64,000 nucleotides of DNA from Dasyornis broadbenti (taxonomy: Eukaryota; Chordata; Aves; Passeriformes; Dasyornithidae). The stretch covers positions 164,089 through 228,088 of the forward strand of contig VZRN01004720.1 of the NCBI GenBank assembly GCA_013397935.1. The letters run 5' to 3'. The first letter of the stretch is position 1. The number at the start of each line of letters is the position of its first letter. Below, in pieces: positions 1 to 13,525 of this stretch. The translations under genes and the position numbers were made by a program. Below the pieces are notes generated by a model that ran no database searches, was not told the origin of the DNA, and was given only the letters and a program-made list of their open reading frames with translations.

Positions 1-2911
1 AGGAGGGAAAAGACAGAAAATGAAACATTTAAAATTTAATTGGTGGCTGCATGTTGCACATAAGAATGAGCCTGTTATTGTCAATTTAATTGTTTGCAGT
101 TACAGACCAGTATCTCATTTCCCTCTCCTTCCTGTCAGACTGGGAGCTGCACCCCCCCTCCAGTGGTGCTGACCTCCCTGCATCTCCCATCCAGCCAATG
201 CTGGCTTCCTACCTCCCCACCACCCTGTCCCCAGCCACTGGCATGGGGTGTCCAAGCTAGGCGGAGATGAGTGGTGTCATGGGGGCTCCTCAGCTGAGAG
301 CCTGACCTGCTCCCACATGTGGGTGCAGTTCCTGAGCCCCTGCTGACCCCTGCATTTCTCCCTTTGCTTTGATGTCCATGTCAGAAGTGCCTATGATCTG
401 CAGACAAGGCCATGGTGAAGCTCACCAGGCTTTGAATTGCACTAAACTGTGTGAAAATGGAATCAATCCTGTAGTCAGATGATTCAGTAATGAAGAAGCC
501 ATTATGAGTCCCCCACTGTTGGGGGGACATGTCTCTGATATCTTCATTGCTTTTATCTGCATGGAGGGAGCAGATTTACCCGGTGGCTTTTCAACCGAGA
601 CTGCAGCAAATGGACTGATGATTATCCCCTTCCCAGAGACATCCCAGAGGTTAATCCCTTGATCCATCCCACTGCACCAGGGCAGAGGAGAAGCTGCTGG
701 CAGAGAGTTTGGTTCTGCGCCATCAGCAGGTGCTATGGAGCATCGCCAGCATCTGCAGCTCTGCCTGGCACCTATGGCACCTATGTGCAGCCGGGGCCAG
801 GGTGACAAGAGCAGCCTGAGGGACACCCAGTGGGCTTTGAAACAGTTTTCTAGTGGGAGTGTGGCCTGGGAAGAGTCAGGAGCAATGTTGAGCTGCCTGA
901 GATGCCAGCAGGGTCCCTTGTGGGGTTCTACAGGACATCACAGCTGCTGACAGGGCTTCAGCCTGGGTCAGGGAGCAGACTGAGGGACTAATGCATTAGT
1001 AACATTTTAAAACACTTGCTCTCACCTAGAGCAATTCCTGCTCCTACATCAGGGCAGCCCCAAGCTTAGGAAATGGCTGAGAAGCCAGTCAAGTCACCAT
1101 ATCCTGGCACAAACCCTGGCTGGCATTGGACCACCCTATCATTCTGTAAAGTTAAAGTGGAAAAAGCCACATCTGGCTGCAGTCTCAGCATCCCAGCAAA
1201 GGCTCTCAGGCAGCCCCAGTGCTGTACTCACCCATGATGTGCAGATACATTTACAGATATCATTCCCCTTAATGTGTCCTCACCAAATGAGCAGCTCCAC
1301 AGCTCTGAACAGCCTGTGCCAGCCAGATCTCATGCAGGAGCTGAGGAAATAGCTAAACATGTCTACAAAATAATTTAGGAACCCTCTCTCAAGTTTCTTC
1401 TTGCTTAAAGGGAAGAAACAGTAAAATGGGTGATTTATTCCCAGTCCATGCAGACAGCAGTGGTACCTCGCTGGGAAACATCGACACTACCCAACGCTTG
1501 GGGCAGCCAGGGCTGCTCAGCTTCACCATCAGGATGAGGTTCAGAGCAGTGGATATTTTTTCAGGACATAGCCTTGGAATTTTTGCCTTGGAAGGAGCAG
1601 TGCTGCCATTGTACCCTTCCCCGTAGCAGTGTGGGGTCTGTGCTATTCTACGCTGGGCACCACAACAGGGCCTTGTCCAGGCAGGTGGCCGATGCTGGGG
1701 CAGCTGTGTCACATCTTGTGTCAAAATGGGTAAGGTCTCCCACTGGCTGAAGACTAAGTATGTAATGAGTAACATACAAGTCAGAACAAAGCTAATTATG
1801 GACACTTGTGCTAATAACTGCTTTGTAGCCCACATGGGGATCTAATAGCCACCAAATAAAAGGCAAAGCAAGCCATTAACTATAAATGTCTTGTTCTCAC
1901 TCAGCCAAACACTAAGAAATCATTATGTTTAGTTATGGGATATCACCCTGGAATACCATTTTACTAGTTGTTCATAATTATTTCTGAATGCACAGTATAA
2001 TGTTCTGGACAGGGCAGTGACAGTCATCACAGGCGGCTGCTGGGCACTGTTTTTCCCAGGACTTAAGGCTGCCTTGGTTTATAATCCAGCAGGATCAGAA
2101 GTTCCTCCCCTGCCAGGACAGTAATGGCTTTGGCTCCTTTGTGATACATTGGGGAGTTGGCTGTGCATCCACAGCTTCCCAAAGGGTATGGTGGGGTGTC
2201 CCACACCCTGGGGCCAGGGGAAGGGTGGGACAGGATAAGTGGAACAGGGCAATTTTGTCCCCTCTGGACACATGTGCCAGGGGCTGTGGAGCCGTTGGTT
2301 GTTGGAAAGTGTGTGTGTGCATGGGAGAACTGCAGCAGTTCTGGGCAAGCCCTCCATGCATCCCAGCCACCATCCTGTGGGTACTCCTGCCACTGCCATG
2401 GTCATATGGGGATGGCATGGAGCCCGTTGTGGCCATCGTCCCTCCTCAACACTCCACATGCTGCCCACATTGCTGCGTCTGTGTATACTCTTAAGCTTTT
2501 AGTCACCAGAGCATCTCTGGCCTGGCACCCTAGACCCAGGGTCCCTGAGGAGTGCTAATCGTCGAGGGGGTCTCTGAGCTGTTTGCCCCAGCAGGAAAGA
2601 CTCTGGGCTGGCGGGCAGGGTAGCAGCTCCGTGATGCTGGGAGACAGAGGGGAAACAGGGACACACAATTCCCCAAAATAGCTTCTTGATGTCACGGCCA
2701 CATGGATGACAAAGTGAGCATCCATGAATCAGGGTGGAGGATCCCCATTTGGGTGGCAAGGAAGGTCCTATTTGCTGTGTTGGGTACTCAAGGGGAGACC
2801 AGACGGGGACGAGTGGGGATCGCTTCTCTTTAGGAAGGGCTGAGGTCAAGATCAACGACAAACCACTCCGTTCTCCCCGGCCGCTCGCCACGGCTGTTCG
2901 CGGCGGGGACG
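1..2911. other. Intergenic, unique sequence
   Basis: No coding exon, RNA gene or clear repeat is recognised. Several open frames of 60-160 codons overlap each other on both strands without homology. The AT-rich part around 1840-2000 is unique sequence. Confidence 0.6.
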
Positions 2912-2923
2912 CCAGAGGGCGCC
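2912..2923 (+). promoter_or_regulatory. Candidate CTCF-core-like motif in an isolated CpG-rich patch
   Basis: CCAGAGGGCGCC matches the 3' core of the CTCF consensus (AGRKGGCRS preceded by SY), but the bases before it match the 5' part poorly. AGGGCGCCCT within it (2916-2925) is also a perfect palindrome. It sits in the only dense CpG patch (about 2870-2930) of the left half. Binding is inferred only. Confidence 0.25.
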
Positions 2924-2928
2924 CTGCG

Positions 2929-3161
2929 GCCTTGAATAGTTCCAGGGATGGGGCACCCACAGCTTCCATGAACCTGGGCCCATGTCCCACCAACTTTCGC
3001 CCAATATCCCATCTAACCCTGCTCTCTGACAGTGTGAAGCCATTCCCTCTTGTCCTGTCACTCCAGGGTTTTCTCCAAAGTCCCTCTCTAGCTCTCTGTG
3101 AGCCCGTTTAGGCACTGGAAGGGGCTCTCAGCTCTCCCTGGAGCCTTCTCCAGGCTGGAAA
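2929..3161 (-). mobile_element. CR1 LINE fragment
   Basis: Antisense CR1 sequence: TTCCAGGGATGGGGCACCCA, ATCCCATCTAACCCTG, CCATTCCCTCTTGTCCTGTC, GGGGCTCTCAGCTCTCCCTG, CCTTCTCCAGGCTGGA. It begins six bases after the palindrome at 2914-2923. Confidence 0.85.
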
Positions 3162-3261
3162 GAGAGGGCATGTTCTACAGCTAAAGTAGAACACTTGAGC
3201 TGACATACCATGCTATAGATCCTCTGTCTAGTTTGTCATCAGATGTAATGGACTTTCCCTA

Positions 3262-3632
3262 GAGAAGAAGAGGCTCAGGGGGCACCTCGTCACTCTCCAC
3301 AGGAGGCTGTAGTGACATAGGGGCTGGTCTCTTCTACCGTGCCTGCAATGAGAAGACTAGAGGACATGGCCTTAAACTAAGACAGAGGAGATTCAGATCA
3401 GACATTTTCTTTTTCACTGATAGAGTGATCAGGCATTGAAATAGGTTGCCCAGAGAGGGGGCGGAGACACCATTGCTAGAGGTGTTTAAGAGGTGTCTGG
3501 ATCTGGCACTGGGTGATGTGGTTTAGGGGTTACAGTGGCAACGCTGAATTGACAGTTGGACCAGATGACTGTAAAGGTCTCTTTCAACCTTGATGATTCT
3601 GTTGATTCTATAATTCTAATGTCTATTCTATG
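3262..3632 (+). mobile_element. CR1 LINE 3' fragment with tail
   Basis: Sense CR1 sequence from AGAAGAGGCTCAGGGGGCAC through GAGAAGACTAGAGGACATGG and GGACCAGATGACTG to the tail TTGATGATTCTGTTGATTCT. It faces away from the antisense fragment about 100 bases to its left. Confidence 0.88.
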
Positions 3633-6600
3633 ACGGCTTTCTTTAGCCTTGAAATTAAAAAAACACAAAGCAACCAAAACAATAAAAAGTGGGAAAAATA
3701 AGTACCAGCACTCTCAGAATGTCTCTGTGCAAGTAGAACAAGCAGGATAAATGCACAGCAGGGATGAAAAAAGAAATGCTGCTCTCAGTGACTTCAGAGA
3801 GACAAGGAAGAAGGAATGAAAGCAATGCATTGGAGGGAATTAAACTTCACTCAGATGGAACTCTGAGCATCTCACTGAAGTGACCTTCACCTGTGGAGCC
3901 TAGAGGAAACCCACAGTATTGCTGTCCCTCAACCTTTCCTGGGGAGCCCAGGGCAGGCGCCTGGCCCTGATAGTGGTGAGAATTAAAACATCCTCAAGGC
4001 AGGAAATCCATCTGCTGCCACACCAAGGACCTGAGAACATAGCTGGCATCACTTGACGCACAGAGGTACTTAATTTACAGGATTTATGACCTTCAGGGCT
4101 TCCTGTTTTCTCTACCCTCTCCTAGTAATCCATAATCCACTATTATAACACGTAGAAAATGGTTTCTAGATTTTATCTTCAGTTTCCGTCTTGGGAATGG
4201 TACCTGTCATCATCACAGATGGCTCCAGAGCCTCTAGGCTGGGAGGTTGGATAGAGATGGTGGGGAAGGGACAGAGGGGGTAACAGGGCTACCTGCCCAA
4301 CAATGAAGTTGTCCTGTGCCCCAGTGTCCCTGCACAGCACCAAGCCACAGATCCCATGTTCCTGCCTACACCAGAATGGTGTGGCATGGTCTGGATTAGA
4401 GAACAGTGGGCACAAGCTGGAAGTAAAGCACCAGTAGCCCAAATTCCAGTGGCCACTGGGCTACTGGTCTGCATACAGTAATTTTCCTGTCACTGCAGCC
4501 ACTGTTGGCAGTGTAAGCACAGCTGTGCCATCGGCTGCTCAGTGTGCTGTCTCTAGAATTAATGCACAATCGGCCAGGGGCAGGGATTATTATGGGGAAA
4601 TTATGCAACTAAATAGGTTGTTAACAAGCTGATTTAAAATTCATAAATGGGGGGGGGGGAGATAACAGGGCAGAGAACGGCAGGCTCAAATTAATTTAAA
4701 CTGTTTGATGTAGGGAATAAGATAAGGGAGGAGGATTAAAGGGAGTTCCCATTTAAAATCAATTTGAAAAGGTGCCAGAACCCACTTCACTGAGACTTGG
4801 TCATTGTGAGTCTTCATCCCTCCTTTCATTAGTTCCAAACTCCTTGGCTGTAATTAGTGGATCCCAGACAGGGGGAAAGGGGAGGGAGGGTCTGACCTCC
4901 TACCAGGGGCTGCAGAATGGCTTTTCTGCCCAAAATAGTTTTCTCAAGACCACAACTGCCTGGATCCTGTGCCAAGGGAAGTGGGAAGGCACAATCATGA
5001 ATGAAGAGGACCCAGCTGGTGGGTACGAGGATGAGAAGCTTGTAGGGAGGGAGGGAGGAGGAAGGAAAAGAAAGAGCAGTGACACAGCTCCAGGTGATGG
5101 GTTGGTTCTGCAGAGGCACCACTGCTGCAGGAAGCCAAGGAGGAAAGAAAAGGAGTCTGCAATGTTTCTGCTGATGACTTCTCCACCATCATCATATGTT
5201 CTCATGATGGGTTTGCATAAACGAGGCTTGGAAGAGCAGGATGAACATATCCAGTGACTCCTGTCCTGGCTCAAGACATAAGCAAAGCAGGGTAGAGAAA
5301 GCTTCCAGCTCTTGTCTTATGCCTAGTCCTTACTGAGAATGAATAGATGCGTTTTTAAAAATAATTTGCTAAATCATTGTGGAATCCCAGAATAGTTAGG
5401 AAAGGACCTTAAAGCTTGTCTTGTTCCACCCCCTGCCATGGGCAGGGCCACTTTCCACCCTCCCAGGTTGCTCCAAGCCCTGTCCAACCTGACCTAGGTC
5501 ACTTCCAGAGAGGGGACAGCCACTGCTTCTCTGGGCAACCTGTGCCAGGGCATCACCACCCTCACAGGGAAGAATTTCTTCCATATCTTTAATGTAAATC
5601 TGTCTTTATCTAGTTTAAAATAATTCCCCCTTGTCCTATCTGCCTGTGTAAAAAGATCACTCTCTTATTTATAAGTCCCCACTTTAGGCAGAGGAAGGGG
5701 CTCCAAGTTCTCCCTGGAGCCTTTCCTTCTCCAGGCTGAACAGCCCCTGCTGTTAAGTTTAACTTTACTGTTAACTTTCATGTTAAGCTTTGTCACATCT
5801 CTTGGGAGCGGCAGCTCCGTAGCACTGCAGGATGTGCAGTGGGGATGGTGCCTGTGACCACAGTCTGGCACGCAGACTCCCTGTCTCAAATAAAGACCTG
5901 CTTCCAAACCGCTTCCAAACAGCGACGGACAGACATAAAACTCAACTGAAAATATTCCAGCTTTGTTTTTGCTCTTGGTGACTTGTCAGTTTGGCAAACA
6001 TTGGTGCTCAAAACCATTAATCATCCAGGCTCCATTTGTGCCAGCTGACTCCTCACCTCCTGAGCTGGCAAGTCTGAGATACTTTCACTGTGTGTTTAAC
6101 TTCCCAAATGATTTATCAAACACAACATCCAATTAAATTGCCCTCTGTATCCATTAGCCACCATATTGATCTTCTTGCTGCCTTCGCTGCAAGCTGTGGG
6201 TCTCAGATTTGGTTAAGTCATAAATATTATTGCATCTCTCCCTAAAATCCTGCTGATGAGCCTGTGCTGAGCATCACCTGGTTTTGCCCCACTCTGCCTG
6301 TCCTCAGGTCTACAGGACATTCCATCAGCCCTTGGGGTAAAACCTCAGCTGCTGTGACAAAAGGCAAGAGTAGGTGCAGAAATACCGGCTATCTCAGCAA
6401 ATCCAAAACTCTTCACTGCAGGGAACCAGCAGAGGGGGAGGTAGAGGCTCCTGATTGCTCCCAGCTGTGGAGACAAGGGCCACATGGGGATGCGCCTTCA
6501 AATGGTTTGGGGATTGTGGTTGTCCAGTGCCTGCACGATGAGCTGGGATCTCAAAACACTCCCAAGCTTCGGAAATGCTGTAGAGCATGTGGCTGGTTTA

Positions 6601-9229
6601 TGTCAGTGCAAGGTTAAACAGCATGCAAAAGGTAATTAAGTGACTTGCCCCAGGCTACACAACACATTGAGGGAAAGCTGGAGATTATAAACCAGGTGTC
6701 CTCAGTCCCTCTCTTCTGCCCTTCCCATCCCGCCAGATAAGACACCTTCTTTAGTCTTCTTTGCATCCACAAATCTCAGTTTAATTAGCTTCATCTCCAT
6801 ATACCTGCTTTATCTCTCTTCCTGTGGCCTCAGAGACTGATTCCTCTCTCCATACCCCCGGGCTGTGAGTGTTCTTTGCAAAGACCACCCTCTTCAGCCC
6901 AGGAGAGGTAGCAAATGAATTTACTCTTTGGACTAAGGAATATTCTTCTTAATTCATCAACACACTAAAGTGTTTTGTCTCAATTCCTCACGGAAGCATT
7001 CCGAGTAGGACAAGTTTCCATCTGTAATCCTGTGCTATTTCATGGCTGCTTGGAAATAACACATTAAGGAAAAAACCTGTATTGTGTCAAACTGCCCAGG
7101 AGCACTGAGTCAACAGCAAAGATAATCAGATACTAACAGAGTTATTCCATATTGTCCTCTGAATTGTACTAAACAAATGCTCTGCATCAAAACAAAGTGA
7201 AAAAATACTACTCAGGTTTTTTTTGTATCCACAAAGCCAAACTGGCTTTATTTGCTGCTGTCCTCACAGCCCAGCTTCTGGAACCTGGAATGTTGGAGGG
7301 CCACTGGATGAGGGATGTCCTAAATCCTTCTTTCCCTTACCCACAGTCCTGATCACACCATGGGAGCATGTGGGTGTCCATGGATCCCATGGCTGACCCC
7401 ATGGGAGACACAGACTGGGGATGATCAGTGTCTCCTGCCCAGCTTGCAACCAGAAGATCTGTCAGGGCTCACACAGGAGAGTACATGGCATTAAAATTAA
7501 TAAATTAATTTATTTACTTAATTAAATTGGAGTGGTGCCATCACAGAGTCAGCAGAAAGAGGAATGAAAGTCATAAATAAATAAGAGGAAGGTGTAAACT
7601 TTGTCAGTGATCCCATGGGTGGGCTGGGAGGGTGTTGGGGGCTGCAGGGCACTGCGGGATCCCAGGGCAGGAAGAGACCCTCTGCCTGGAGCATGGAGGT
7701 CTCTGTGGGGCCATCAGGAAGGGTCCTAATCTTCAGAAGTCCCATCCAGAACCTTCCTGGGGCCAGCATGTGTCTCTGCCTCTGCACAGTTTGCCCAGCT
7801 GCCCACCTTCTCGGGAGGATTAACATGGGGCAGTGGAAACTCCTCTGTCTTTCTGGCAGCAGCTTTTCCTCAGCCTTCTCATTGCTTACAGCCTGCTGAG
7901 GGGGATGAAAAATTACCCAAGCACATTCCTATTATTTCCGCATTAATATTTTCTAATTTAAAATGCCACAGCACATTAATCTAATAAGAAAATAAGAACT
8001 TCTTTTCTGCGTTGGCCCTCCAGCAGGTTTGGCACATGCTGGATTATTGCTGTGTCTTCTTCACCCCGTGGAGCATTACTGGATACCTCATCCTCTGTGG
8101 GCACGGGGAAAGAAAGGGCTGGGAGACTTCTGTGTGTACCACTTGAACCCTTCTTACCTCCCTTCTTGTGCCCTGTCTGGCAAACAGAGGTGAGGGGGTG
8201 CCTGCAAGTCCTGTCCCTATGGCTGCCAGACCTCTGGTTTGTGCTATATTTCCTCTCTGGATCTGGGCTGCAGCCTTGCAGGGAGAGGGAGTGCAGGAAT
8301 GTATGTTGGCAGGCAAACACACACCTGCAGCCTGGGAAGGAAAGAAGGTCAGGAAGCTGCTCCTATGGACATGGCATGGCATGGCATGATGGGATTTGGC
8401 AGTGCATGGGGTGATGGGCTGTGATGGGAGCAGCAGGAATTGCAGGCTGCAGAGAGTATTTGTGGGCCAAAGTGACACTGGTTTCTGCTCTGGTATAAGG
8501 ATGGAGGGTCCAGTGCAGTGCTAGGGAGCAGGGCGGGCACCCTACACTATGCCCCAATGGGAAGTGAGTGCCCACCCCTACCAGGACAGCATCCACTGTC
8601 ACCGTTCCTGGTCACAGCTTTGAGCTCGAGGTGCCAGGAAGGTGAGAGGGTTGATACACAGGCAAGGAGAACCACGTGGACACCCGTAGCTCTAGCACCC
8701 TGGCACTGGGCAGCCCCCTGGGTCCCCTGGCTGCAGGGCATTGCTCAGGGCACCCTGTGGGTTTGGCTTGTTCGGATATCAGGTCTAAGCAGCAGGGATG
8801 TGCCCCCATGGGCACCTGTCCTTGCCACGCTGTGTCCACCTGCAGAAGGCAGCCCCTGGCACCAGAAAGCCACATGCACTGCCCTGTCTTCGCATTGCCG
8901 GCACATCTTTTGGCTAACGGGTAACTGCGGCAGTACTGTAATTCCATAATCACTTTCAGAGAGACTGGTTCCTGCCTCTCATTTAAAATGTCACAGCTTG
9001 TGTTTGCGCTTTTATGCTTTGTACTTTCAATGAACTTCTTTTTCCCAGGACCCATTAGCTGGTTTAAAACTTTGTAAGAACCATTAGGGAGTTGTTCATT
9101 GCTAATTGTGCCGGCAGGAATGTTCCTGCCAAGCTCCACCACTACCTCCCTCCTCCTCTCCTGCTCATTATGGTGCATCGCTCCTTTTCTGACACCCATC
9201 CTGCCTGTGCCAGGCAGGAGCCCAAGCAG
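3633..9229. other. Intergenic with one CR1 copy
   Basis: Apart from the CR1 at 5376-5751 it is unique sequence. It includes a G10 run near 4650, an AT-rich stretch of TTAATTAA type at 7490-7530, and a short GGCAT repeat near 8370. The stretch 5980-6240 is AT-moderate with ordinary complexity and could be conserved noncoding sequence. I see no exon. Confidence 0.55.
5376..5751 (-). mobile_element. CR1 LINE 3' fragment
   Basis: Antisense CR1 starting at the tail (GGAATCCCAGAATAGTTAGG) and extending through CCATGGGCAGGGCCACTTTC, CTGGGCAACCTGTGCCAGGG, CCCTTGTCCTATCTGC and CTTCTCCAGGCTGAACAGCC. At about 375 bases it is among the longer copies here. Confidence 0.92.
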
Positions 9230-9450
9230 GGCAAGGAGGTCCTGGATGGATATTAGGGAAAGAGTTTTCCCCCAGAGGGTGGTTGGGCACTGAACAGGGA
9301 ATAGTCCACATCCCAAGGCTGCCAGAGCTCAAGGAGTGTTTGGACAACACTCTCAGGCACAGGGTGGGATTCTGGGATTGTCTTGTGCAAGGCCAGTAGT
9401 TGGACTCGATGATCCTTGTGGTCCCTTCCCACTCAGGATATTTTATGATT
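9230..9450 (+). mobile_element. CR1 LINE 3' fragment, GTTGGACTCGATGATCC type
   Basis: Sense CR1 with GAGGTCCTGGATGGATATTA, the TTGTCTTGTGCAAGGCCAG block, GTTGGACTCGATGATCCTTG and CTCAGGATATTTTATGATT. The 3' block differs from most other copies in the window, so it belongs to another CR1 subfamily; the copy at 43770 is of the same type. Confidence 0.88.
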
Positions 9451-11806
9451 ACAGGGCATTGCAGCACAGAAATGCTCTGCAGAGAGTGGCCTGACCAGCA
9501 GAGAGAAGACAATTTCCTAAGTTTCTGTCTTCCCGCAGGACTTGCCTCTCCTAAGGGCTGAAAACGAGATGTTCCAAAAATGAAAGCTGCTTTTTACAAT
9601 GAAAAGCGTAAGTTGAATCCATAATGATTGCAGGGGGATAATGCATTTAATCCTCCCAAGCAAGAGGGAAGACCCCTACTAATCCATGTTCAGCCCCAGC
9701 AGAAGCAGGTGGGAGGGATATGGGGGCATTTTGGGGAGAAGGGGAGTTGCAGAGCTCTTTCCTCTCAAGTGGGATGAGGGCAGATTGGAGAGTCTCTTTA
9801 ACCCTCCCAGGTCCACTTCTGTTCTCATTCCCTGCTGCAGCCATGCTGTGTGCACACCAGGGTCTGGCATGCCACCAGCCCTGGGAACAGCAGCATCAGG
9901 ACAAGTCGGAGTGCTCATAGCCACTTCCTTAGGTCAGAGCCTGGAGGAAAAGGTCAGGAGATTCCCAGCTCCTGGCACAGCTGGGGGCTGCTGGCCCTTT
10001 GCAGTGAAGCTGTGTTTTTTTGAGTCCCAAGAATCACAGACTTGCATGCCCACATTGAGCATCACACGTTTTTCTGCATCATTATTATGCGCTTTCCCCA
10101 CCCTTACTATAGATTTCCCCCACCATTATTATGGGTTTTCCCATCTTCACTCCCCTAGGCCCTCCTGGAATGGACAGTGTATGACCAGCAAGCATTCTTT
10201 ACAGAGTAATGGCATTTTTGGCTGTTTTACAATGTAAAATAACTAAATATTCTTGCCTTGTTGGTTATCTCAAGAATAACTCGTGTTGTTCCTGTTTGCC
10301 ATGATAATGTTCTAAACTACCATTGTGTGATGCTGCCACGGCATGGCATTGTTAAGACAGTGACAAAAAAGCCTGTATGAGGTTTAGCAGGGCTGAGGGA
10401 GCCCCAGTGCTGCACCGCCAGAGCTGCCCTGCTCCCTTTCCTCACCTCAGTGTACTTCTCTCACCACACTGCGCGATGCCAACCCTGCAATCGAGGGATG
10501 GAAAGGACAGGGACATGGCTGGTGGCTCAGTGCAAGTGCCTGGGAATTCCTACGCACTGCAGCTTCAGCAGATCCATGGGAAAGTAAAAAGCCAAGCCCA
10601 GAAATCCTCATCCTGAGAGGTCCAACAGAGGGAATACACCATGCGCATCCAGCTTGCATCCATGCAGAAGGAAAACCCATTATCCTTGCTGAAACCTTCA
10701 GGTCTCAAGTATTTCAGATGTAATTCTGTTTCTTAATGCAAAAGGGAAATGCGTCCCAGGTTCACAGGGCCAGTGGCAGCGATGCTTCCTGCCACTGTTC
10801 CAGTTAAAAGCTTTTTGGAGAGCAGGATGGCAAAGGGGAAAGAAGTGATGACAGAACGAAGGGGTCCAATGCTGCTGCCATTCCAAAGGCATCGCAGCTC
10901 CATGGGCTTTAAATATTTATAATTATTTTTCTCAGCTCCTGAATTATGAAACACTGGGTGTGTGGTTTACTCTACAGAAGCATCTGAGCTGCATTTTTTT
11001 CTGAATGAACAGGGTGCTGTAAGGATTGCCAGGCAGAGGCAGGAAGGCAGTTTGTGCCCAGTGCTGGCATAGGGATGTATCAGCAGTGGATGGGAGCTGT
11101 GGGGACAGCTCAGGCTGGGGAGCCAATGCCAGGTTTTGGAAGGGATGCCCAGCCTGTCAGATACTGGGCAAAGTCCTGTGCTGTGGCTGCCAGAGCTCTC
11201 CAGGAGGGAGGAGTGGATTTGCAGGGGGTGTGGAGGAGGTGAAAGGTGGGATGAATTTGAGGACCCAGAGTCAATCTGTTTTAATCTGCTAAAATTGCGA
11301 ATGCTAAAATCTATGATTATTTTTGCATATATTACTTTGAAATGCAAAATTTAATTCCAGTTTAGATACCTGTTCAGTCTCTCAGGGTTAAAGGACAAAG
11401 AGCAATTAAGAACTTGAAAAAAATCCATTTCCCCGTAACACTTTGTACTATCAGGTAGCATTTAGCCCTCCCCATGCCTGGAGGACTCTTCTACCTGGCT
11501 GATTTCCATAAATCCAAGAGTGAGAACTCCCTTGTACTTTGTGAATAGAGTGAAGTTCGAGCAATCGCTGGTTCTCTCTTCATCCTGTTGAGATCCACAG
11601 TAGATGCCAGATGCAATGGTACCAATGCATTACCAGGCTTTGCCTGTTCTTCACAGGGAGTTCCCCTTTTCCTCTCCCTCTTCTCTCCAGGATAACCTAA
11701 AGCAGCTGTTTTTACTTTCATTGTTAATGTTACTTAAACCCAGATGGATTTACAGACTCCCAGTCCTGGTCCCGGGCACAGGCTCCTCTCCAGCACACAC
11801 CCCTGA

Positions 11807-11846
11807 GGGGTGTTAATTAGACAAGGGGGGTGTCAATTAGACAAGG
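11807..11846. repeat. 20-base tandem duplication
   Basis: Two head-to-tail 20-base units differ at one position: the first contains GGGGTGTTAATTAG and the second GGGGTGTCAATTAG; both end ACAAGG. Such a young duplication fits replication slippage. Confidence 0.95.
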
Positions 11847-13089
11847 GTACAGTGGCAATAACACGTGGTGAATGTTCAGTCCTCCCACTCTCTGCATGTG
11901 AAGCGGATCAATAAGCAATTCAACCACTAGAAATAAAACTAGTCCTATTTTCTGCTGATCAATAATTCATTAGTCTTGGATATTCTGGCCTTGGAGCACC
12001 TCTAGAAGAAGAGGAGCTTGCAGCAGGCAGACCAAGGGCAAGGCAGGGGATGCTGCAACACTTTCCCCTCCAACACCCCTGTGAACCTTTGGTGCCTGAG
12101 GACAGTGGGATTTTCTTCACCCCATGTGTGTATCTATGATTAATATGCAATTGTAAACAGCCTTTTATTATTGCACACCTCCAACCTCCCCATCTCCCCT
12201 GCCCTCCCGTTGCTACTCCCCACTGCCCCAACTGGCAATGCTGACAGTAATAAATGGCTGGCAAAGCAATTATACACATTAAGCTGAGAAGTATGAAGCT
12301 GAGGTCAAAACTATTTGCTTTCTATAATTACACGGAGGGCAAATTCATTTCGTCACGAATAAAAGCAACAAAGAAGGTCATGGTGAGCAGGTGGTCAGGC
12401 TGTCCCACTGGGAGCTGCCTCTGCAGCCATCCCTCCCTGTGCCCCAAAATCAGGGTGCTCAACTGATGCATTTAATTAGAACACGGTGCTGTGAGAAAGC
12501 CCAAACTTAGGCAAGAGCTTTTTGCTTCATTTATGGTTCTCTTTTTGCTTTCAGACCACTTTGCAGCTTCTTGAGTGAGCGTTGAGCTGGCTGTCCTGCT
12601 CTTTGAACATGAGCCAGCCCTGAAACAAGGCTGTTCAGTCTGAAATTAGGTTTATTAAACTGTAACAGGGTTTGTTACTCTGTTAATGCACCATATAAAA
12701 AAGCTATGAAAATCAAGTGCCAGGTATAACAACTTGCTCACTTCCAGCTGAACTGTCTCGGCTGGTTTATAACTAACTTTATCCTCTGCAGAGGAGGGAA
12801 AAGAGCCTCATTCTGCAGAGCTGGGATGTTGTTCCTATCCTGCCTCATGCCCTGCTTCTACCTCCTACCTATCCCATCTGCAGCTTGAAAGAGACCAGAA
12901 ACAGGTATTAATCTCTCTGTAATAAGGTCTTCAAAGTAACCATCACTATCCTGCTGTTGCACTGAAAGAGCTGCTCTGCCACCCTGCAAATGGAGAGGAT
13001 CCTGCTCCGGGTTTCACCAGCAGGAAGGAATGGCAGGATCGCCCTGCAACCACCACCACACTTTCTTCTCTATCCTTTCCCAGTCAGGT

Positions 13090-13525
13090 GCTGGAGTACG
13101 TCCAGAGAAGGGAAACAGAGCTGGGGTAGAGTCTGGAGGGTGGGTTCTGTGAGGGGCAGCCAAGGGAGCTGCGGGGGCTCAGCCTGGAGAAAAGGAGGCT
13201 CAGGGGGGACCTTCTGGCTCTGCACAACTCCTGACAGGAGAGTGCAGCCAGGTGGGGGTCGGGTTCTGCTCCCAGGGAGCAAGGGACAGGACAAGAGGGG
13301 ATGGCCTTAAGATGTTACAGGGGAGGTTCAGGTTGCATATTGGGAATAATTTCTTCACTGAATCATTGGAATGGGGCTGCCTAGGGAGGTGCTGGAGTCC
13401 CCATGCCTGGAGGTGTCCAAGGAAGGACTGGATGTGGCACTCAGTGCTCTGGACTGGTTGACAAGGTGGGGATCAGGGGCAGGTTGGTCTTCATGGTCTT
13501 GGAGGTTTTTTCCAACATGATTCCC
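13090..13525 (+). mobile_element. CR1 LINE 3' fragment
   Basis: Sense CR1 of about 435 bases: CTGGAGTACGTCCAGAGAAG, GCTCAGCCTGGAGAAAAGGA, GACAGGACAAGAGGGGATGG, GGTGCTGGAGTCCCCATGCC, GGTGTCCAAGGAAGGACTGG, GGAGGTTTTTTCCAACATGA. It is the longest CR1 copy recognised here, and reading frames crossing it should be ignored. Confidence 0.92.

Noticed and set aside
8612..9316. A 234-codon minus-strand open frame
   Set aside because: It overlaps a CR1 fragment and other overlapping frames, and shows no recognisable domain or splice pattern.
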